Notes: generated by a model from the letters alone, not told the origin. A stretch of 64,000 nt of DNA from Galeruca laticollis (GCA_963921935.1 OY998178.1:196324862-196388861), one strand, 5' to 3'. Positions 1 through 11,664 are shown, counted from the first letter of the stretch. Program-made: numbers and translations.

Positions 1-99
1 TAGTAAATCAACTATTTGAAACTTTCAAATTAATAAGGAATAAAGAGTGCATATGTAGTCATAGCTTACTTTTATTTTAAAAACATTATAAATAGATAT

Positions 100-574
100 T
101 GTAATGTTTTTGTTATTTATTCAAACAGCAAACGGGTGGGATAAACTTTAAACACACGGTATGGCTACTTACTAATTTATTTAAACACTAATCACTAACA
201 CTTAATTTATATAAACTCAACTAGTCACTTAAATTTAATTTATATGCACCCAAACTTAATTATTAATTTATATAAACACTTTACTGATCGATATTTCGGT
301 TTATTTATTTCACGAGATCACTTTATCAACTAACTCATCCGCTGATAGGTCCTTTATTTATACTAAAATCTTTCTTACTAGAAAATTCCGGACTGCGGCT
401 TACACGCACAGAAACAATTGGTTCTGGCCTTTTCTATATTAGTCTGGTCACAAAAACAATGTTTAGTCGTAAACAGTTATAAAAAACCCTGCGTATCTGT
501 CATAATTTTAACTTTTTTACCTGGCTTAGACAGATTCGGGTTTAGGGAATATATCAGTGTAGTTTTTCGTAACA
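100..574 (-). repeat. 3' LTR of family A copy 1
   Basis: This is the left LTR, which is the downstream one for the minus-strand element. It matches 4361-4839 almost throughout and differs by scattered substitutions and small indels (475 versus 479 bp). It begins TGTTACG and ends TTACA in element orientation. The stop codon of the CCCH-finger reading frame lies inside it. Confidence 0.93.
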
Positions 575-887
575 TTACCCCCTCCTCAAATTTAAGTTCC
601 TCTTGGAACTTTTGTGTTGCCGACACTGGATGTTTGAATCGGCAACTGGCCCCATTTCTACACTTTCCGATCTTATGGAAATAGCAGGGCACCGTCTTCA
701 TCGGATACTGATAACGGGGGTTGTAGCAGCAAATTAATATGTGGACACCGGTATCTTGAAAGATAATCTCTACCATATTCCTGATGATTCGCCAATCCAA
801 CTGGTTACTCGCTATCTTAGGCATAGCCAGATTCTTCACGCTGGATTCCAACACATGGTCTCGTAGGTTTCGAAGTGCTTCCCACAC
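477..887 (-). CDS. Extra 3' reading frame with a CCCH zinc finger (copy 1)
   Basis: An open frame of about 136 codons lies between the integrase C-terminus and the polypurine tract and runs into the 3' LTR. It carries one C-x7-C-x5-C-x3-H finger, with Cys68, Cys76, Cys82 and His86 of the frame. CCCH fingers usually bind RNA, so RNA binding is an inference. The start is uncertain: the first codons (GTG TGG GAA) continue an upstream frame. In copy 3 the equivalent segment is in the same frame as the integrase tail, after one stop, so it may be a pol C-terminal extension rather than a separate gene. About 90% of residues 1-95 are identical in copy 3 although much else has decayed. It occupies the position where env lies in errantiviruses but has no signal peptide or membrane segment. 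Confidence 0.7.
   Translation of the reverse strand: MWEALRNLRDHVLESSVKNLAMPKIASNQLDWRIIRNMVEIIFQDTGVHILICCYNPRYQYPMKTVPCYFHKIGKCRNGASCRFKHPVSATQKFQEELKFEEGVMLRKTTLIYSLNPNLSKPGKKVKIMTDTQGFL
575..588 (-). promoter_or_regulatory. Polypurine tract, copy 1
   Basis: In element orientation this is TTGAGGAGGGGGTAA (last base shared with the LTR boundary region), directly before the TGTT of the 3' LTR. It is the expected plus-strand primer. Copy 3 has the matching tract at 42437-42449. Confidence 0.85.
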
Positions 888-2640
888 ATCGCAGTTTCAG
901 TGTCTTGCCAGGGGCTGGAATCTGGTCTTCAAGTTTTTCTAATTGCCCGAACTTCTTTCGTAAGACGGTTGCCAACCCTCGTGCATTCTTGATACGGGCG
1001 GGGATGTTGTATGCCAGTGAATAATCTTCCGGGAGAGTGAACAAATCTTGTTGTTGTTCCGAAATGACTGCATATCTAGCTTTCCCGGTAACTCTATACG
1101 TGCCCATAAATTCTTCGAAGGTAGGATCAGAGACATCTCGAATAAGGTTTACTCCTTCCTCCAGGTTATGGTCTCCTTCGAATGGCGCTAGTCGGTTTTG
1201 GTGAACTATTTTTTGTTTTCCGTTGGGGATCTTGCTTATGTGATATATAACATCATTGATCCTTTTCTTGATTGAGTATGGACCTTCCCAGGATTTTTGT
1301 AATTTTGGAGAAAATCCTTTTCTTCTCGTCGGGTTGTGTAACCATACTTTGTCCCTTTCTTTAAAACCGCCTTCTATGGCCTGCGTGTCGTACCGACTTT
1401 TCATTCTGTCGCTGGCAACTTGAATATTTGTTCGAACTAATTCATGAATATCGTCCAGCCTTCTTTTCAATTGGATCACGTAATCTTCGCCTGCTAGATC
1501 TTCTACAGGCCGACAACCAAATTCCAGGTCACAAGGAAGCCTCATTTCACGTCCAAACAGGATTTTCGCCAGTGTTTCACCCGTGGACTCATTGACGGCG
1601 GATCGATAAGCCAATGTGAATAGGGAAAGATACTGGTCCCAATCTCTCTGATGGCTGGAAACTACTTTGGACAGGTATTTTCCAATAGTACTGTTCATTC
1701 TCTCGACCATTCCATCTGACTGTGGATGTAAGGCCGTTGTCCTGGTCTTCTTCATTCCCAGCTTGTCGCAAATCTCCTGGAATAGATGGCTTTCAAAATT
1801 TCTTCCCTGGTCACTGTGGACTTTCAAGGGTACTCAATATCGGCTGATAAATTTCTCCACCAATACATCCGCAACAGTTGTGGCTCTTGGTTCGGGATAG
1901 CGTAAATTTCCACCCACTTTGTGGAATAATCCATTACGACCAGTATGTACTTGCTACCATTTTCTGTCGTCGGAAATGGTCTAGCGATATCTGAAGCAAT
2001 CCTTTCGAAAGGGCTTCCAACATTAAACTGTTTCATAGGTGCCTTTCTCTTGCGATGTAGTCCATTACTCGTAGCACAAGTCGTACATTTCTTACACCAG
2101 TCCTTCACATCGTCAGAGCTGTTAATCCAATAAAACCTTTCACGGACTCGCTGAAGGATTTTCTTCACTCCCAGATGACCTCCCGATGGACTGTCGTGTA
2201 ACTTCTTCAGTACCTCAGCTACTCTTGTTCTCGGGATAACTAGCTGTCTCCTCATCTCAGAACCATCATCGTTTTCAAGGACTCTTTTCAACAGCCCTTC
2301 TTCTAGGACAAGAGAGTTCCACTGAGCCCAATACGCCTTGAGTTTCGGTGAAAATTTTGACACTTCTTGCCAGGTAGGTCGCCGATTTATTTCTTCCATT
2401 GCCGGATCATCTCCAGGTGAGGATCATTCTCCTGATCTTCTCTGATCCTGGTGAGTGACCATTCCTCGTTGAGTACTGTAATTCTTGAAACTACAACTTC
2501 CTTAGATTTCGACTGGTTGCATTGTGAATAGTCTACAGAGCATGACCGTCTAGGCAGAGAGTTTGCTTTTTGGTTATTCACATAAGCTGGATGTTCACCC
2601 CTGTCTAATTTCCCCTGTGACTGCAGTTCTTGGGTTACAG
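817..2640 (-). pseudogene. Integrase and pol linker remnant, family A copy 1
   Basis: Read on the minus strand, the segment gives the linker after RNase H, then an H2C2 zinc-binding region (paired His in HDSPSGGH, paired Cys in CKKCTTC), then the DDE core. The first Asp is in IASDIARPF, the second in HSDQGRNF and the Glu in VERMNST. A GPY/F-like module follows (WEGPYSIKK), then a long C-terminal tail. Integrase inserts the cDNA into the host genome. The frame breaks near 1830-1880, within the core, and again near 817. Protease, RT and RNase H should precede this region but are absent. All three catalytic residues survive, so the damage is by frameshift and deletion. Confidence 0.85.
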
Positions 2641-4316
2641 GAGTCTTGGGGCGCTTAGACGGACTGCGTACGTGCTGTAGCTCGCCACACTTCCGGCGTT
2701 TGATCTTCTCCGGCTTCTTGTCTGCCATACCTTTCAACAAGTTGACGATCTGGTCAAGTTTGTCATCGTCATATTCTTCCTGCGTGGTCCTACCTTTGTT
2801 GTACCGCGAGCCCTTCGTGGCTGCTTTGCATTTAAGAGATTATTAGATTGCAGGAGTCGTAGGACGCTTACACGAACTGCGTGCATGCTCTAGCTCGCCA
2901 CAATTACAGCACAGGATCTTCTTCGGCTTCACGTCTACCATACCTTTCAACAAGTTGACGATCTGGTCGAGTCTGTCATCGTCACCTTCTTCCTGTATGG
3001 TCCTACCTTTGTTGTATCCTGAAGCTATCGTGGCTGCTTCATATTCAAGAGTAGCAGTCAATGCGTCGACTAATATTTTGGGATGGGCTTATCGAAGAGT
3101 CTTCTTCATATAGTGGTCACATAAGCCGTCAATAGAAGCCTGGATGCCTAAACATCCCATCATGTTATCTGGTGCTGATGGATAAGCAAATCGAACTAGT
3201 CGGGAATATCTAGTTCATACTCTTGAAGGGTTTCGTCACGTTTTCGCCTTCGGTTCTTCAGCTTAAATCTGTACAAATTTTCCAAATGTTCGTGACCATA
3301 TCGCATGTCCAACCTCTCCTTCAGCTGCTCGAAATCATCGGTTTCTTCCAAAGGTATCGTCTGAAGTACATCTAAGGCATATCCGCGAAGCACGATGGTT
3401 AAATTCACTGCCTTCTCTCTATCAGACCAATTATTCACTCTAGCGGCTGCTTCAAATTGTTTCACATAATTGGTCCACGACATTTTTCCATAGAACGCTG
3501 GGGCCTTGACTCGGGTAAAACTGCCAATGTCTTCAAACTTAGGTAGTGTTTCTGGCTTGCAAGGTTTCGTTTGCTCGGTCTTCTTTTCTGTCTCTGGCAT
3601 GCCTCGCGCTCTTGAATCGGCAATCTTCCCTCTAACTCCTTGACGCTCTCGTCTATCGTTGTCATCTTATTCTCGATTTTCTCGTCCATCGTTGATATTT
3701 TATTCTCTATTTTCTCGTCCATCGTTGACATCTTATCCCCGATTTCAGATTTTAGGGACGAAATTTCATTTTCAATGTCAGCGGAAATGTCGTTTTTCAT
3801 TAATAAGATATCGGCAGATTTATCGTTCTTCAAAGTAGAAATATTCTCGTCCATGTTCTCTTCCATGGCAGAAATCTTCCCGTCCATGTTAGCAGAAATA
3901 TCAGCAGAAGTGTCGTGCTCCAAAGCAGAAACCTTCTCTTCCTTGGTAGAAATCTTCTCGTCCATATTAGCCGAAATATCATTCTTCATAGTAGAAATCT
4001 CCTCGTCCATATTCTCTTCCATGGCAGAAATCTTCTCGTCCATGTTAGCAGAAATTTCGTTCTTCATAGCAGAAATCTTCTCGTCCAAGTTCTCTTCCAT
4101 GGCAGAAATCTTCTCGTCCATGTTAGCAGAAATTGACGAGATTAAGGTGGAAGTCTCGTCATTAAATAAAACTATTTCTGGATCAAAGTCGTCATTTTCC
4201 AGTGCTACTCCAAATGTTTCTACTAATTCACTTTTCTTACCGGACGTTTCCAACTCACGATCTTCCTATTCTGCTCTTAATTCCGCCACTTTCAGATCCC
4301 TAAATCTCTTGGCCAT
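2640..4316 (-). pseudogene. Gag remnant with SAP-like start, coiled coil and two knuckle segments (copy 1)
   Basis: Gag begins at ATG 4316 (MAKRFRDLKVAELRAE) and hits TAG at 4266-4268, codon 17, where the other copies have TTG (Leu). Beyond it the frame continues through a SAP-like helix-turn region, then about 14 imperfect repeats of the type ANMDEKISAMEE, a strong heptad pattern. A frameshift near 3600 leads to the capsid-like region (3196-3600), then a stop, then a CCHC knuckle (C-x2-C-x4-H-x4-C) at about 2843-3061. A second, diverged and defective knuckle segment (RRKCGELQH, lacking the first Cys) repeats at 2640-2830. Gag packages element RNA; the knuckle binds nucleic acid. Having two knuckle segments is odd and suggests a chimeric copy. 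Confidence 0.88.
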
Positions 4317-4341
4317 TTTTACGTAGCAATTTATTTATATT

Positions 4342-4359
4342 ATCCCACTTCTGACACCA
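4342..4359 (-). promoter_or_regulatory. Primer binding site, tRNA-Leu-like (copy 1)
   Basis: In element orientation this is TGGTGTCAGAAGTGGGAT, one base after the 5' LTR. It is complementary to the 3' end expected of a eukaryotic tRNA-Leu (…CTGACA plus CCA). The assignment rests on general knowledge of tRNA-Leu acceptor and T-arm ends. Confidence 0.75.
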
Positions 4360-4360
4360 A

Positions 4361-4839
4361 TGTAATGTTTTTGTTATTTATTCAAACAGTAAACGGGTGG
4401 GATAAACTTTAAACACACGGTATGGCTACTTACTAATTTATTTAAACACTTAACTAATCACTAACACTTAATTAATATATACTCAACTAGTCACTTAAAT
4501 TCAATTTATATGCACCCAAACTTAGTTATTAATTTATATAAACACTACTGATCGATATTTCGGTTTATTAATTTCACGAGATCACTTTATCAACTAACTC
4601 ATCCGCTGATCGGTCCTGTATCTATATTTAAGTCTTTCTTACTAGGAAAATTCCGGACTGCGGCTTACACGCACAAAAACAATTGGTTCTGGCCTTTTCT
4701 AGATAAGTTTGGTCACAAAAACCATGTTTAGTCGTAAACAGTTATAAAAAACCCTGCGTATCCGCCATAATTTTAACTTTTATACCTGGCTTAGACAGAG
4801 TCGGGTTTAGGGAATATATCAGTGTAGTGTTTCGTAACA
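4361..4839 (-). repeat. 5' LTR of family A copy 1
   Basis: This is the right LTR and the upstream one for the minus-strand element. It ends at the ATAT duplication and directly abuts the primer site. It should carry the promoter, but I do not assign a TATA box with confidence. Confidence 0.93.
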
Positions 4840-4843
4840 ATAT

Positions 4844-5556
4844 AATACTTGTTTCACCCGACACATCATGTGATTGATATCACACCTAGTATAAGGGGTG
4901 TACTTGCGTCAACGATTTTCACCTCGTCAAGAGGTTTTTGGACTGATATTAATAATATATAACGGTTGGTATAGTTAAAATGAAATTTCAATTACTATCG
5001 AATCTGATTGAACTATAATATCATCTTAACTGTTGATTGAATATATGAAGACTTTGTGTTAACTCATTTCCAAATGATTTACGCGAGTTCTAATTCAAAA
5101 TCTGATTAGAGTTTCAAAAATCTCTTCACAAACTATTAGACAAAGTCTGCTATATTCAGGGGGACTGCAAGTAAAGTAATAATCGACGTAGTAAATACCA
5201 GAAAATCCAATGATAAAGCCCTTGTTGATTCCTCAGGGAGTTCCGAAACTTCCCGCATTATTGATACTGAGGGATAGCTGCAGTTCTCGTGAAAACGTAA
5301 AAATTGAAGAATTGTGGGAGTATTTATGAAGCAATAATTTAGAATAATTCATCGGTCTGGATATATAATTTCTCGCAAGTCAATAAAAATAACCCATTTG
5401 ATGATCTCTTGGTCAAACTATCCTACAGTGCGGACGTATCGATTTGAGTTCTCTTGCGATAAGTGATTTACTTACCTAGCAGTTTCCTATTAATATTTTT
5501 TTGTGTTGTATGTAATTAGTGTAGCAGCGACACTGTGAGTAGTTTTTCTCTATTTA
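4844..5556. other. Unassigned stretch, possibly LINE 5' region
   Basis: No convincing reading frame is present. A short open stretch near 5197-5270 is serine-rich but unrecognised. The position just before the I-type LINE ORF1 suggests part may be its 5' untranslated region. Confidence 0.4.
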
Positions 5557-5656
5557 TTTGTTTTGCCCCGGCTCTGAAGCCCAGATGTCCGGTGGCCAAT
5601 ATGAAAAAGGGGGCAAAAATCCACATCTGCGATAAACGAGAGGAAATTGTCCTCAT

Positions 5657-6670
5657 GTGCATGTGGAAGAAGTAACATTTTCTGGAGATATTGATATGAA
5701 TCATCACAATAACCAAAATACGATTGATTTACCAATTAATAAAATTTCAAACGAAAAGGTGAACAAAAACAATGATGATACGGAATCAGTGATAAACTTG
5801 CTAATAGGTTCTAATATATCAAGTAATGTAAATAGTGGTTGTAGGCCAGTTAATACAGACAATAGATTTCTACCGACCGATTTAGGTCCATACTTTATTT
5901 TTGTAGAACATTTAGAACTAAATATTGGTCGTTTACATCCGATGAAATTAGATGAAAACTTGTAAGCGCCATTAAATTACGAAAATAATATTACTGAAAT
6001 AACTAGTATTGGAAAAAATCGCGTGAAAATTGGAGTAAATTCGAAAAACTATGCTAATAAATTAGTAGAAGAACCATTTTTCGAGAAAAATTACCTGATA
6101 GCATACATTCCAAATTATTTAACCGAAAAACGTGGCATAGTAAGAGGTGTTGACACATCTCTGAGCGAAAACACTCTTCTAAATATTATGAAATCGAATG
6201 TCTCAATTAAAAAAGTACAACGTTTCAATAGAACAGTGGAGAAAGATGGCGTTATACAACGGGTTCCTAATCAGATGATAATTGTAACTTTTATTGGCAA
6301 ATTTATCTCACAATTTATTTATATTAATAAAGTTAGGTGCTCTGTCGATACCTATGTTAGTCTGGTCATGCGATGGTATTATTGTTTTTGGTACGGTGAT
6401 ATATCTTCTCAATGCAAAGGCAAGAGAAGGTGCAACAATTGTGGATCAGATGAACAACCGGATGATTGTCCGAATAGATGTAGTAGATACTGTGATCACT
6501 GTCAAACTAGCAACCATTCTCCTTCATTCAAGGAATGCTCAATATACATAAAACAAAGGAAAACCAAGGAAACTATGGCTAATTTGAACATATCATTTAA
6601 AGAAGCTAGAAAAGTAGTCGATAATCACAGCTACACTAGCATTATCCAAAAAATAAGTTTGCCGCACTAG
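5657..6670 (+). pseudogene. ORF1 (nucleic-acid-binding protein) of the I-type LINE
   Basis: Two frames, 5657-5965 and 6023-6670, are separated by a single in-frame stop. The first ends with LGPYFIFVEHLELNIGRLHP, a pattern typical of I-type ORF1. The second contains the segment KAYIP-like/GIVRGVDTSLSE and then a Cys/His cluster (CFWYGDISSQCKGKRRCNNC and CPNRC..CDHC) that corresponds to CCHC knuckles with some Cys or His replaced. It ends with a conserved ISFKEARKV stretch. ORF1 proteins bind LINE RNA and chaperone target-primed reverse transcription. The first knuckle lacks one expected residue, consistent with decay. Confidence 0.75.
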
Positions 6671-7078
6671 TTAATTCAGAAGCTGATTTTCCCACTCTAA
6701 AACCATCCAGTTATCGAACTCATTCCTCTAGCAATCCTCTAAAAGGAAATAGTCTAACCTTACCTACTCCAGAAATTATCTCAAGTCCTTGTACAAAGAG
6801 AAAAAGTAATAATACTCTATCTGACTTCCCTCCCATTCGTAGAGAATACAATACCAGCTTTTGTGCAGATCCTGTATTTCAGTTTAGTCAAAGGAATACC
6901 GAAAGTGATTTTGGTAAATTTGCCTATCAACTTAGCTCCAAAATGAAAACCAAGCTTGACAATTCTACACAAGATATGCATCAATCTTCTTCATGTGCAA
7001 TCAATAATAAGTTAGTATTAAACGTAAATGATATTGATAGTAAAATTAAAATATTGTCGATAGTTTATTCAACTAACA

Positions 7079-7833
7079 ATGGTCAATACTAGCTTGGAAA
7101 TAGTTCAGTGGAATGTCAGATCTTTGAACTCCAATAAATTTTTGTTAATACAACTCAATATTGAAGACAATTTTGATATTGCTCTGTTATCCGAAACATG
7201 GTATAAACCAGCAGATGTGAAAAGGTTTCAAAATTTTAATATAATAACAAAAGATAGAAACAAAGAACATAGTGGTGTGGCTATATTCATATAAAACTCA
7301 ATTGAATATGAAATTATTGAATTTGTTAATAACTTCCCAAAATAGAACTATGTGGTATTAACATTACTAGTGGCGATGAAAAATTGACAAGTTTGTACAA
7401 GCCTTCGACAACTAAAGCAATTGTACAAAATTATATCAATTTATTTAACCAGGTTAAACACGAGTGTATCATCGGTGGTGATTTCAACGCTCATCACGGA
7501 ATCTGGGATTCGGAGACGTGCTCGAAAGATGGTAATATTCTAGTTGAAGCGTTAGATTATTCTCCTGCTTTGGCCGTAGATAATGACGGTTGTGCCACAA
7601 GAATTTCTTCTCCAGAACAATCTCAATCTGCTGTAGATCTGACTATTTTATCCTCAAAATTGTGTTCTCCATTTACGTGGTACGTTTTATCGGACACATA
7701 TGGTTCTGATCACTTCCCTATTAGGATTGTGATTAACGATATCCAAAAAGAAAAATGTTCGGTTAAGCGTACTTCTAAATGGTCAATGTCCAACGCTAAT
7801 TGGAAGTTATACCAAACCTCTATCATTGAATGA
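7079..7833 (+). pseudogene. ORF2 endonuclease domain of the I-type LINE
   Basis: The region opens with VQWNVRSLNSNK and LLSETWYKP, the N and E motifs of the APE-like endonuclease. After a stop near 7292 and a frame change it continues with GGDFNAHHGIWDSE (metal and active-site Asp/Asn) and SDHFPI (terminal D-H). This domain nicks target DNA to prime reverse transcription. The catalytic residues are all present, but the frame is broken between 7290 and 7384. Confidence 0.82.
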
Positions 7834-8071
7834 TTCCAATCCGTCCCTATTTGCAACGATTCTAACGCCATGATATCTTTTCTCACTGATACAATAACGT
7901 CAGCTGCAAATGAGTCTTGTAAGGTAGTAAAATCAACTACTCATAATCCGACTAAATACGTTCCCTGGTGGGATCAATAATGCCTCGCAGCAACAAATTC
8001 TAGGAAAAATGTGTTAAAAGCTTACAGAAAAAACTTAATCCCTTCTTACTTCCTTGAATATGAAAGATTAG

Positions 8072-9518
8072 ATGCTATGTGTGAACGGTTATTCAAAACC
8101 AAATTGGGCCAAATTTTGCTCCTCACTTAACAGACAAACTTATCCAAGCGACATATGGGAAATGGTTGATAACGTTCGAGGCGTTAAAAAATCTTGTATA
8201 GTCAACGAAACCTTAGTCGAAAACTTGCTTCTAAAGATTGCACCCGACCACGTCCCTTATCCAATAGACTGGCCTATTAATTCTCCAGAACAGCATTGTT
8301 TACTAGCACCGATAAACATTAGTGAAATAAAAACAAGTATCAAAACTTCTAAAAAGTCTAGTCCAGGAATTGACGGAAATAATTACCTTATGCTAGGAAG
8401 CATGCCGGACGTAGCGTTACAGTTCTTATGCAAAATATATAATAATATCTTGATGAAAGGATACAATTGCGACTCTTTAAAACAATGTCTTATCGTTCCA
8501 ATTCCGAAGTTAAATAATTCAACTGCCCTCAGACCCATTGCTCTTATGTCTTGTTTATTAAAAACCTTTAAAAGGATTATAAAGATTAGACTGGAGTGGT
8601 GGTGTGAAAGCAATAATGTTTTTCCAGGCACATAGTGGTATTCCATCCAGATGTGCGTATGTCTCGGTTGAACTATTTACGAATAGACAAATATTTATTC
8701 GGTGCAACAAATTCTTGGCCCACGACTTGTTTTCAGAAGTTTACCGCAGGGATCAGTTCTAAGCCCGCTACTCTTTAACCTACATACCTTAAACGTACAT
8801 GTTATGTATATAGAGTGCAACACATTGCAATATGTAGACTTATCAACAGTGTATTGAGACTCTAAAAGACATTATGCAACATTGTAGTAAATGTTTCTCA
8901 GATCTAGGTCTCCACCTATCGCCTAAAAAATCTTCTGTTGTACTCATCACACGACATCGTCTACCAGCTGTCTCCAGCCTGCAACTCACTGATATGACGA
9001 TATAAATTAATAAAAATTATACTTACTTAGGTATCGCACTGGATTCAAAACTAACTTGGAATGATCACATAAACCAATATATTGTCAAATGTGAAAAAAG
9101 TTTATATTTGCTGAGAGTTGTTGATCGTTGCGAATGGGGCGCTGACCTCAAAACCAATCCCATGTTTTACAAGGCATATACGAGATCCATCTTGGATTAT
9201 GGAAGTTTTTTGTATGGCTCAGCCACAAAATCTCGCTTAATCAAATTAGATAGAATACAATTCAAGGCTTCACGATTGGTTTTTGGTGCTCCCAAGTCCA
9301 CACCTACTAACACACTGTTGGCTGAATGTGGTGAACCTCCTTTACATCTTAAGCGCTTATTTCTTGCAGCAAAATTTATTCTTAAATGTACATCCAATAA
9401 CCAAAACGTACTTCCTCAGAAGATAGATCAATTATCAGTCAGCAACCTAACAGAAAAATGGTGCCGAAATAAAAATTCTCCAATTTTAGCTATTGCATAT
9501 CCCAATACATCAATCTGA
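8072..9518 (+). pseudogene. ORF2 reverse transcriptase and thumb of the I-type LINE
   Basis: The fingers begin around 8190-8350 (SSPGIDGNNYLM), then LKQCLIVPIPK and LRPIALMSCLLKTFKRI. After a stop at 8633 the palm resumes at 8735 with LPQGSVLSPLLFN. The catalytic Y-x-D-D position reads QYVDLSTVY, so one Asp is lost. The thumb follows at 9010-9518 (YTYLGIALDSKLTWNDHI, SILDYGSFLYG). The domain order matches I-clade LINEs. The frameshifts and lost catalytic residue mean it is inactive. Confidence 0.78.
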
Positions 9519-9599
9519 CAATTATTAGAGATGAGCAAAGTGCTTTTTCAGCGCCTTATGACATATCCTTTTTTCGTGTACAGTAGTTATACCTAATTA

Positions 9600-10330
9600 C
9601 GATGCACCAAGAAGCTATGGCACAGTTATGAAAGAATACTTTGGAAAGCTGGGTAATCTCAGCAAAATATTTACAGACGGGTCCAAATCTTCTCTAGGTG
9701 TGGGATGTCATTGCTCAATCTTCACTGCAGAGGTATTGGCCATATAATATGCATTATATTGGGCTTCATACAGTAATCTCCGATATCAAAACTTTGTCAT
9801 CTTTTCGGATTCCCAGTCAGCTTTAACAGCCATTAGAAACTCTGCAAGAAGTATATATCGCAATAGTACAATCGTAAAAATATTATGCATATTAGTTGAA
9901 TTGATACAACTTAATGAATCTGTAACGTTTATGTGGGTCAAAGGCCACTTTCAAATCTTTGGAAACGGAAAAGTAGATCAACCAGCAAAATCCGCAGTTC
10001 TCGTCGGATCGGAAGATCTCTGTTTAACATGGAGCGACGTCATTTGCCCAAGAAAGAAGAGTATGAGACACAATTGGGAAATATAATGGTCGCAATTCTG
10101 CAACAGAAGCAAAACTCGTACTGCAAAACACACCCCACACTTCCATCGACCAGACTTGAGGAGCATAGTCATCCTATGAAAAATATTAACGCTATGTACA
10201 TCAGATGTCTCGTTAGCCATGCAAAGGTACGCGAATACCTTTATAAAATTTGAATGAGCGACTCCGAATTGTGTAATTGTAATAAATGTTATGATGATAT
10301 TAATCATTGGATGTTAAGCTATCTACATAA
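9600..10330 (+). pseudogene. RNase H domain and C-terminal Cys/His motif of the I-type LINE
   Basis: The RNase H motifs are visible in order: FTDGSKS (first Asp, ~9673), TAEVLAI with an adjacent stop (Glu, ~9725), and FSDSQSALTAIRN (Asp, ~9805). A WVKGH motif follows, then, after a frame change, CNCNKCYDDINHW at ~10270, the zinc-like tail seen in I and R1 type LINEs. RNase H removes the RNA template. The domain is useful for clade assignment because Jockey-type LINEs lack it. Confidence 0.75.
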
Positions 10331-10399
10331 GATATCTGATGGAAGCTCTGTCTAAAGAATACGTTTCTCTCCCACAAAGTCAAGTTTCTCTGTTATTTC

Positions 10400-11664
10400 T
10401 CAGTCGGCGACATACTATGGTTCGTACTATATTATGGGAATTTCTTAAACGTGCCAAAAGGAAAATATATAAATCAGTATAACTGTATTTCAGATGTAGA
10501 ATGGTGGAGTTTAGTTGTAGTATACCTATTGTCCTTCCTTTGTAACATTGATATACCCTCTTACCGTTGCCTTTATTGTGTGTTGTAAGTAAAGTCGCTA
10601 TGACGGGCACCTTAGCGTGAAAAGAGTGTCCATGTTTATTATCCCTTCTTCTTCGTTTTCTACGAATTCTGTTGTATAGGGCAATGAATGATGTGTGACT
10701 TGGATATGAGTAAATATGTTTCCTGCGACATGACCTTTGTTTCTCTTTTTAATGTCATATTACAGTTATATTCGTGGCTGAATGGGATTCCAGAATATTA
10801 TGAATAAATCTAGTTACTAAAATATACTACTATTTTTTCTGAGCTGTATTAGCATTTTTGGGAATTTTAACTTCCAAAATATCTAAAGCTAATATTCTAT
10901 AATATTCACAACATCATGGAAGTGATAATAAGTGAATTTTCTATAAATTTTTGGATAATGGTTCTTGGTTTGGCTATGAATTTCCTATAGTAGTCCCAGA
11001 TAAAATGTATTTTGTTCTCCTCATTGAACAGCGGCTTAAATACTGACATATTCCGAGTAAGTCCCAATTGGAATGAGGAAAATATTTGCATATCACATGA
11101 ACAGTAATGTGTATTTGACGTATAATCGTTAATTCACCATGTTATCATAAATACATTTGGAACCTAAGTTAATATGCCAAGTAGTGTTTGACTTGAATAA
11201 ACTTACAGTTACGATGGTGGATTGTGCAAGCAACATTATTTAGAATATCAAATTCTCGCGAGGCGGTATCCTGGTTGAGTGAGGATAATATTAAAATTTA
11301 GTTTAAATTTAATCAAAATTTTCATAGCAAACTGAAATTCTTAATTAGTGGCTCTTTGTGGAATCCTCATGAAATTCAGATATGCTATAGATGTTGATCT
11401 CCTAACCAAAGAGCGCTTTATTTCGCTGTTTTCCATCATCCCTAGCAGGCCAGGGCTGATAGATTGTTTTATATGCGTGACCTTCAACAAATTAGAGAAA
11501 GCTGCAATGTTGTAAGGTACTTTGTTCTTAGGTGTTAAATGTCCTCAAAACCCCAGCGCTGACGCGTTGAGCCCATCACCCCAAAACCGCCCCAAAAATA
11601 GCGTAAAATCGACAAATTTTTACTTTTTTCATGATAAATCTAAAACAATACATGTTAGGAATAA
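10400..11664. other. Unassigned AT-rich stretch
   Basis: Only short random frames on both strands; no domain, array or obvious terminal repeat was recognised. Confidence 0.5.

Larger units (their letters stand above)
100..4839 (-). mobile_element. Ty3/gypsy LTR retrotransposon, family A copy 1, internally deleted
   Basis: The element is bounded by two ~477-bp LTRs that read TGTTAC...TTACA on the minus strand, and it is flanked by a 4-bp direct repeat ATAT (96-99 and 4840-4843), the usual Ty3/gypsy target duplication. Inside lie a tRNA-Leu-like primer site next to the right (5') LTR and a purine tract next to the left (3') LTR. Gag comes first, then a CCHC knuckle region, an integrase and a CCCH-finger frame. 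Protease, reverse transcriptase and RNase H are missing: the knuckle segment runs directly into the pol linker that precedes integrase. The copy also has a nonsense codon early in gag and several frameshifts, so it cannot be autonomous. The insertion boundaries are firm. The clade within Ty3/gypsy is not settled. Confidence 0.93.
5557..10390 (+). mobile_element. I-clade non-LTR retrotransposon (LINE), decayed
   Basis: The order is ORF1 with cysteine knuckles, then apurinic-type endonuclease, reverse transcriptase, and a terminal RNase H followed by a Cys/His motif. That order with RNase H is typical of the I superclade. Many frameshifts and stops interrupt both ORFs. I find no clear poly-A tail or target duplication, so both ends are approximate. 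The 3' end is placed after the Cys-rich motif near 10300. Confidence 0.82.

Noticed and set aside
3640..4326. 228-codon plus-strand frame opposite the gypsy copy 1 gag
   Set aside because: It is the antisense shadow of the heptad-repeat gag region; composition follows the gag codons.
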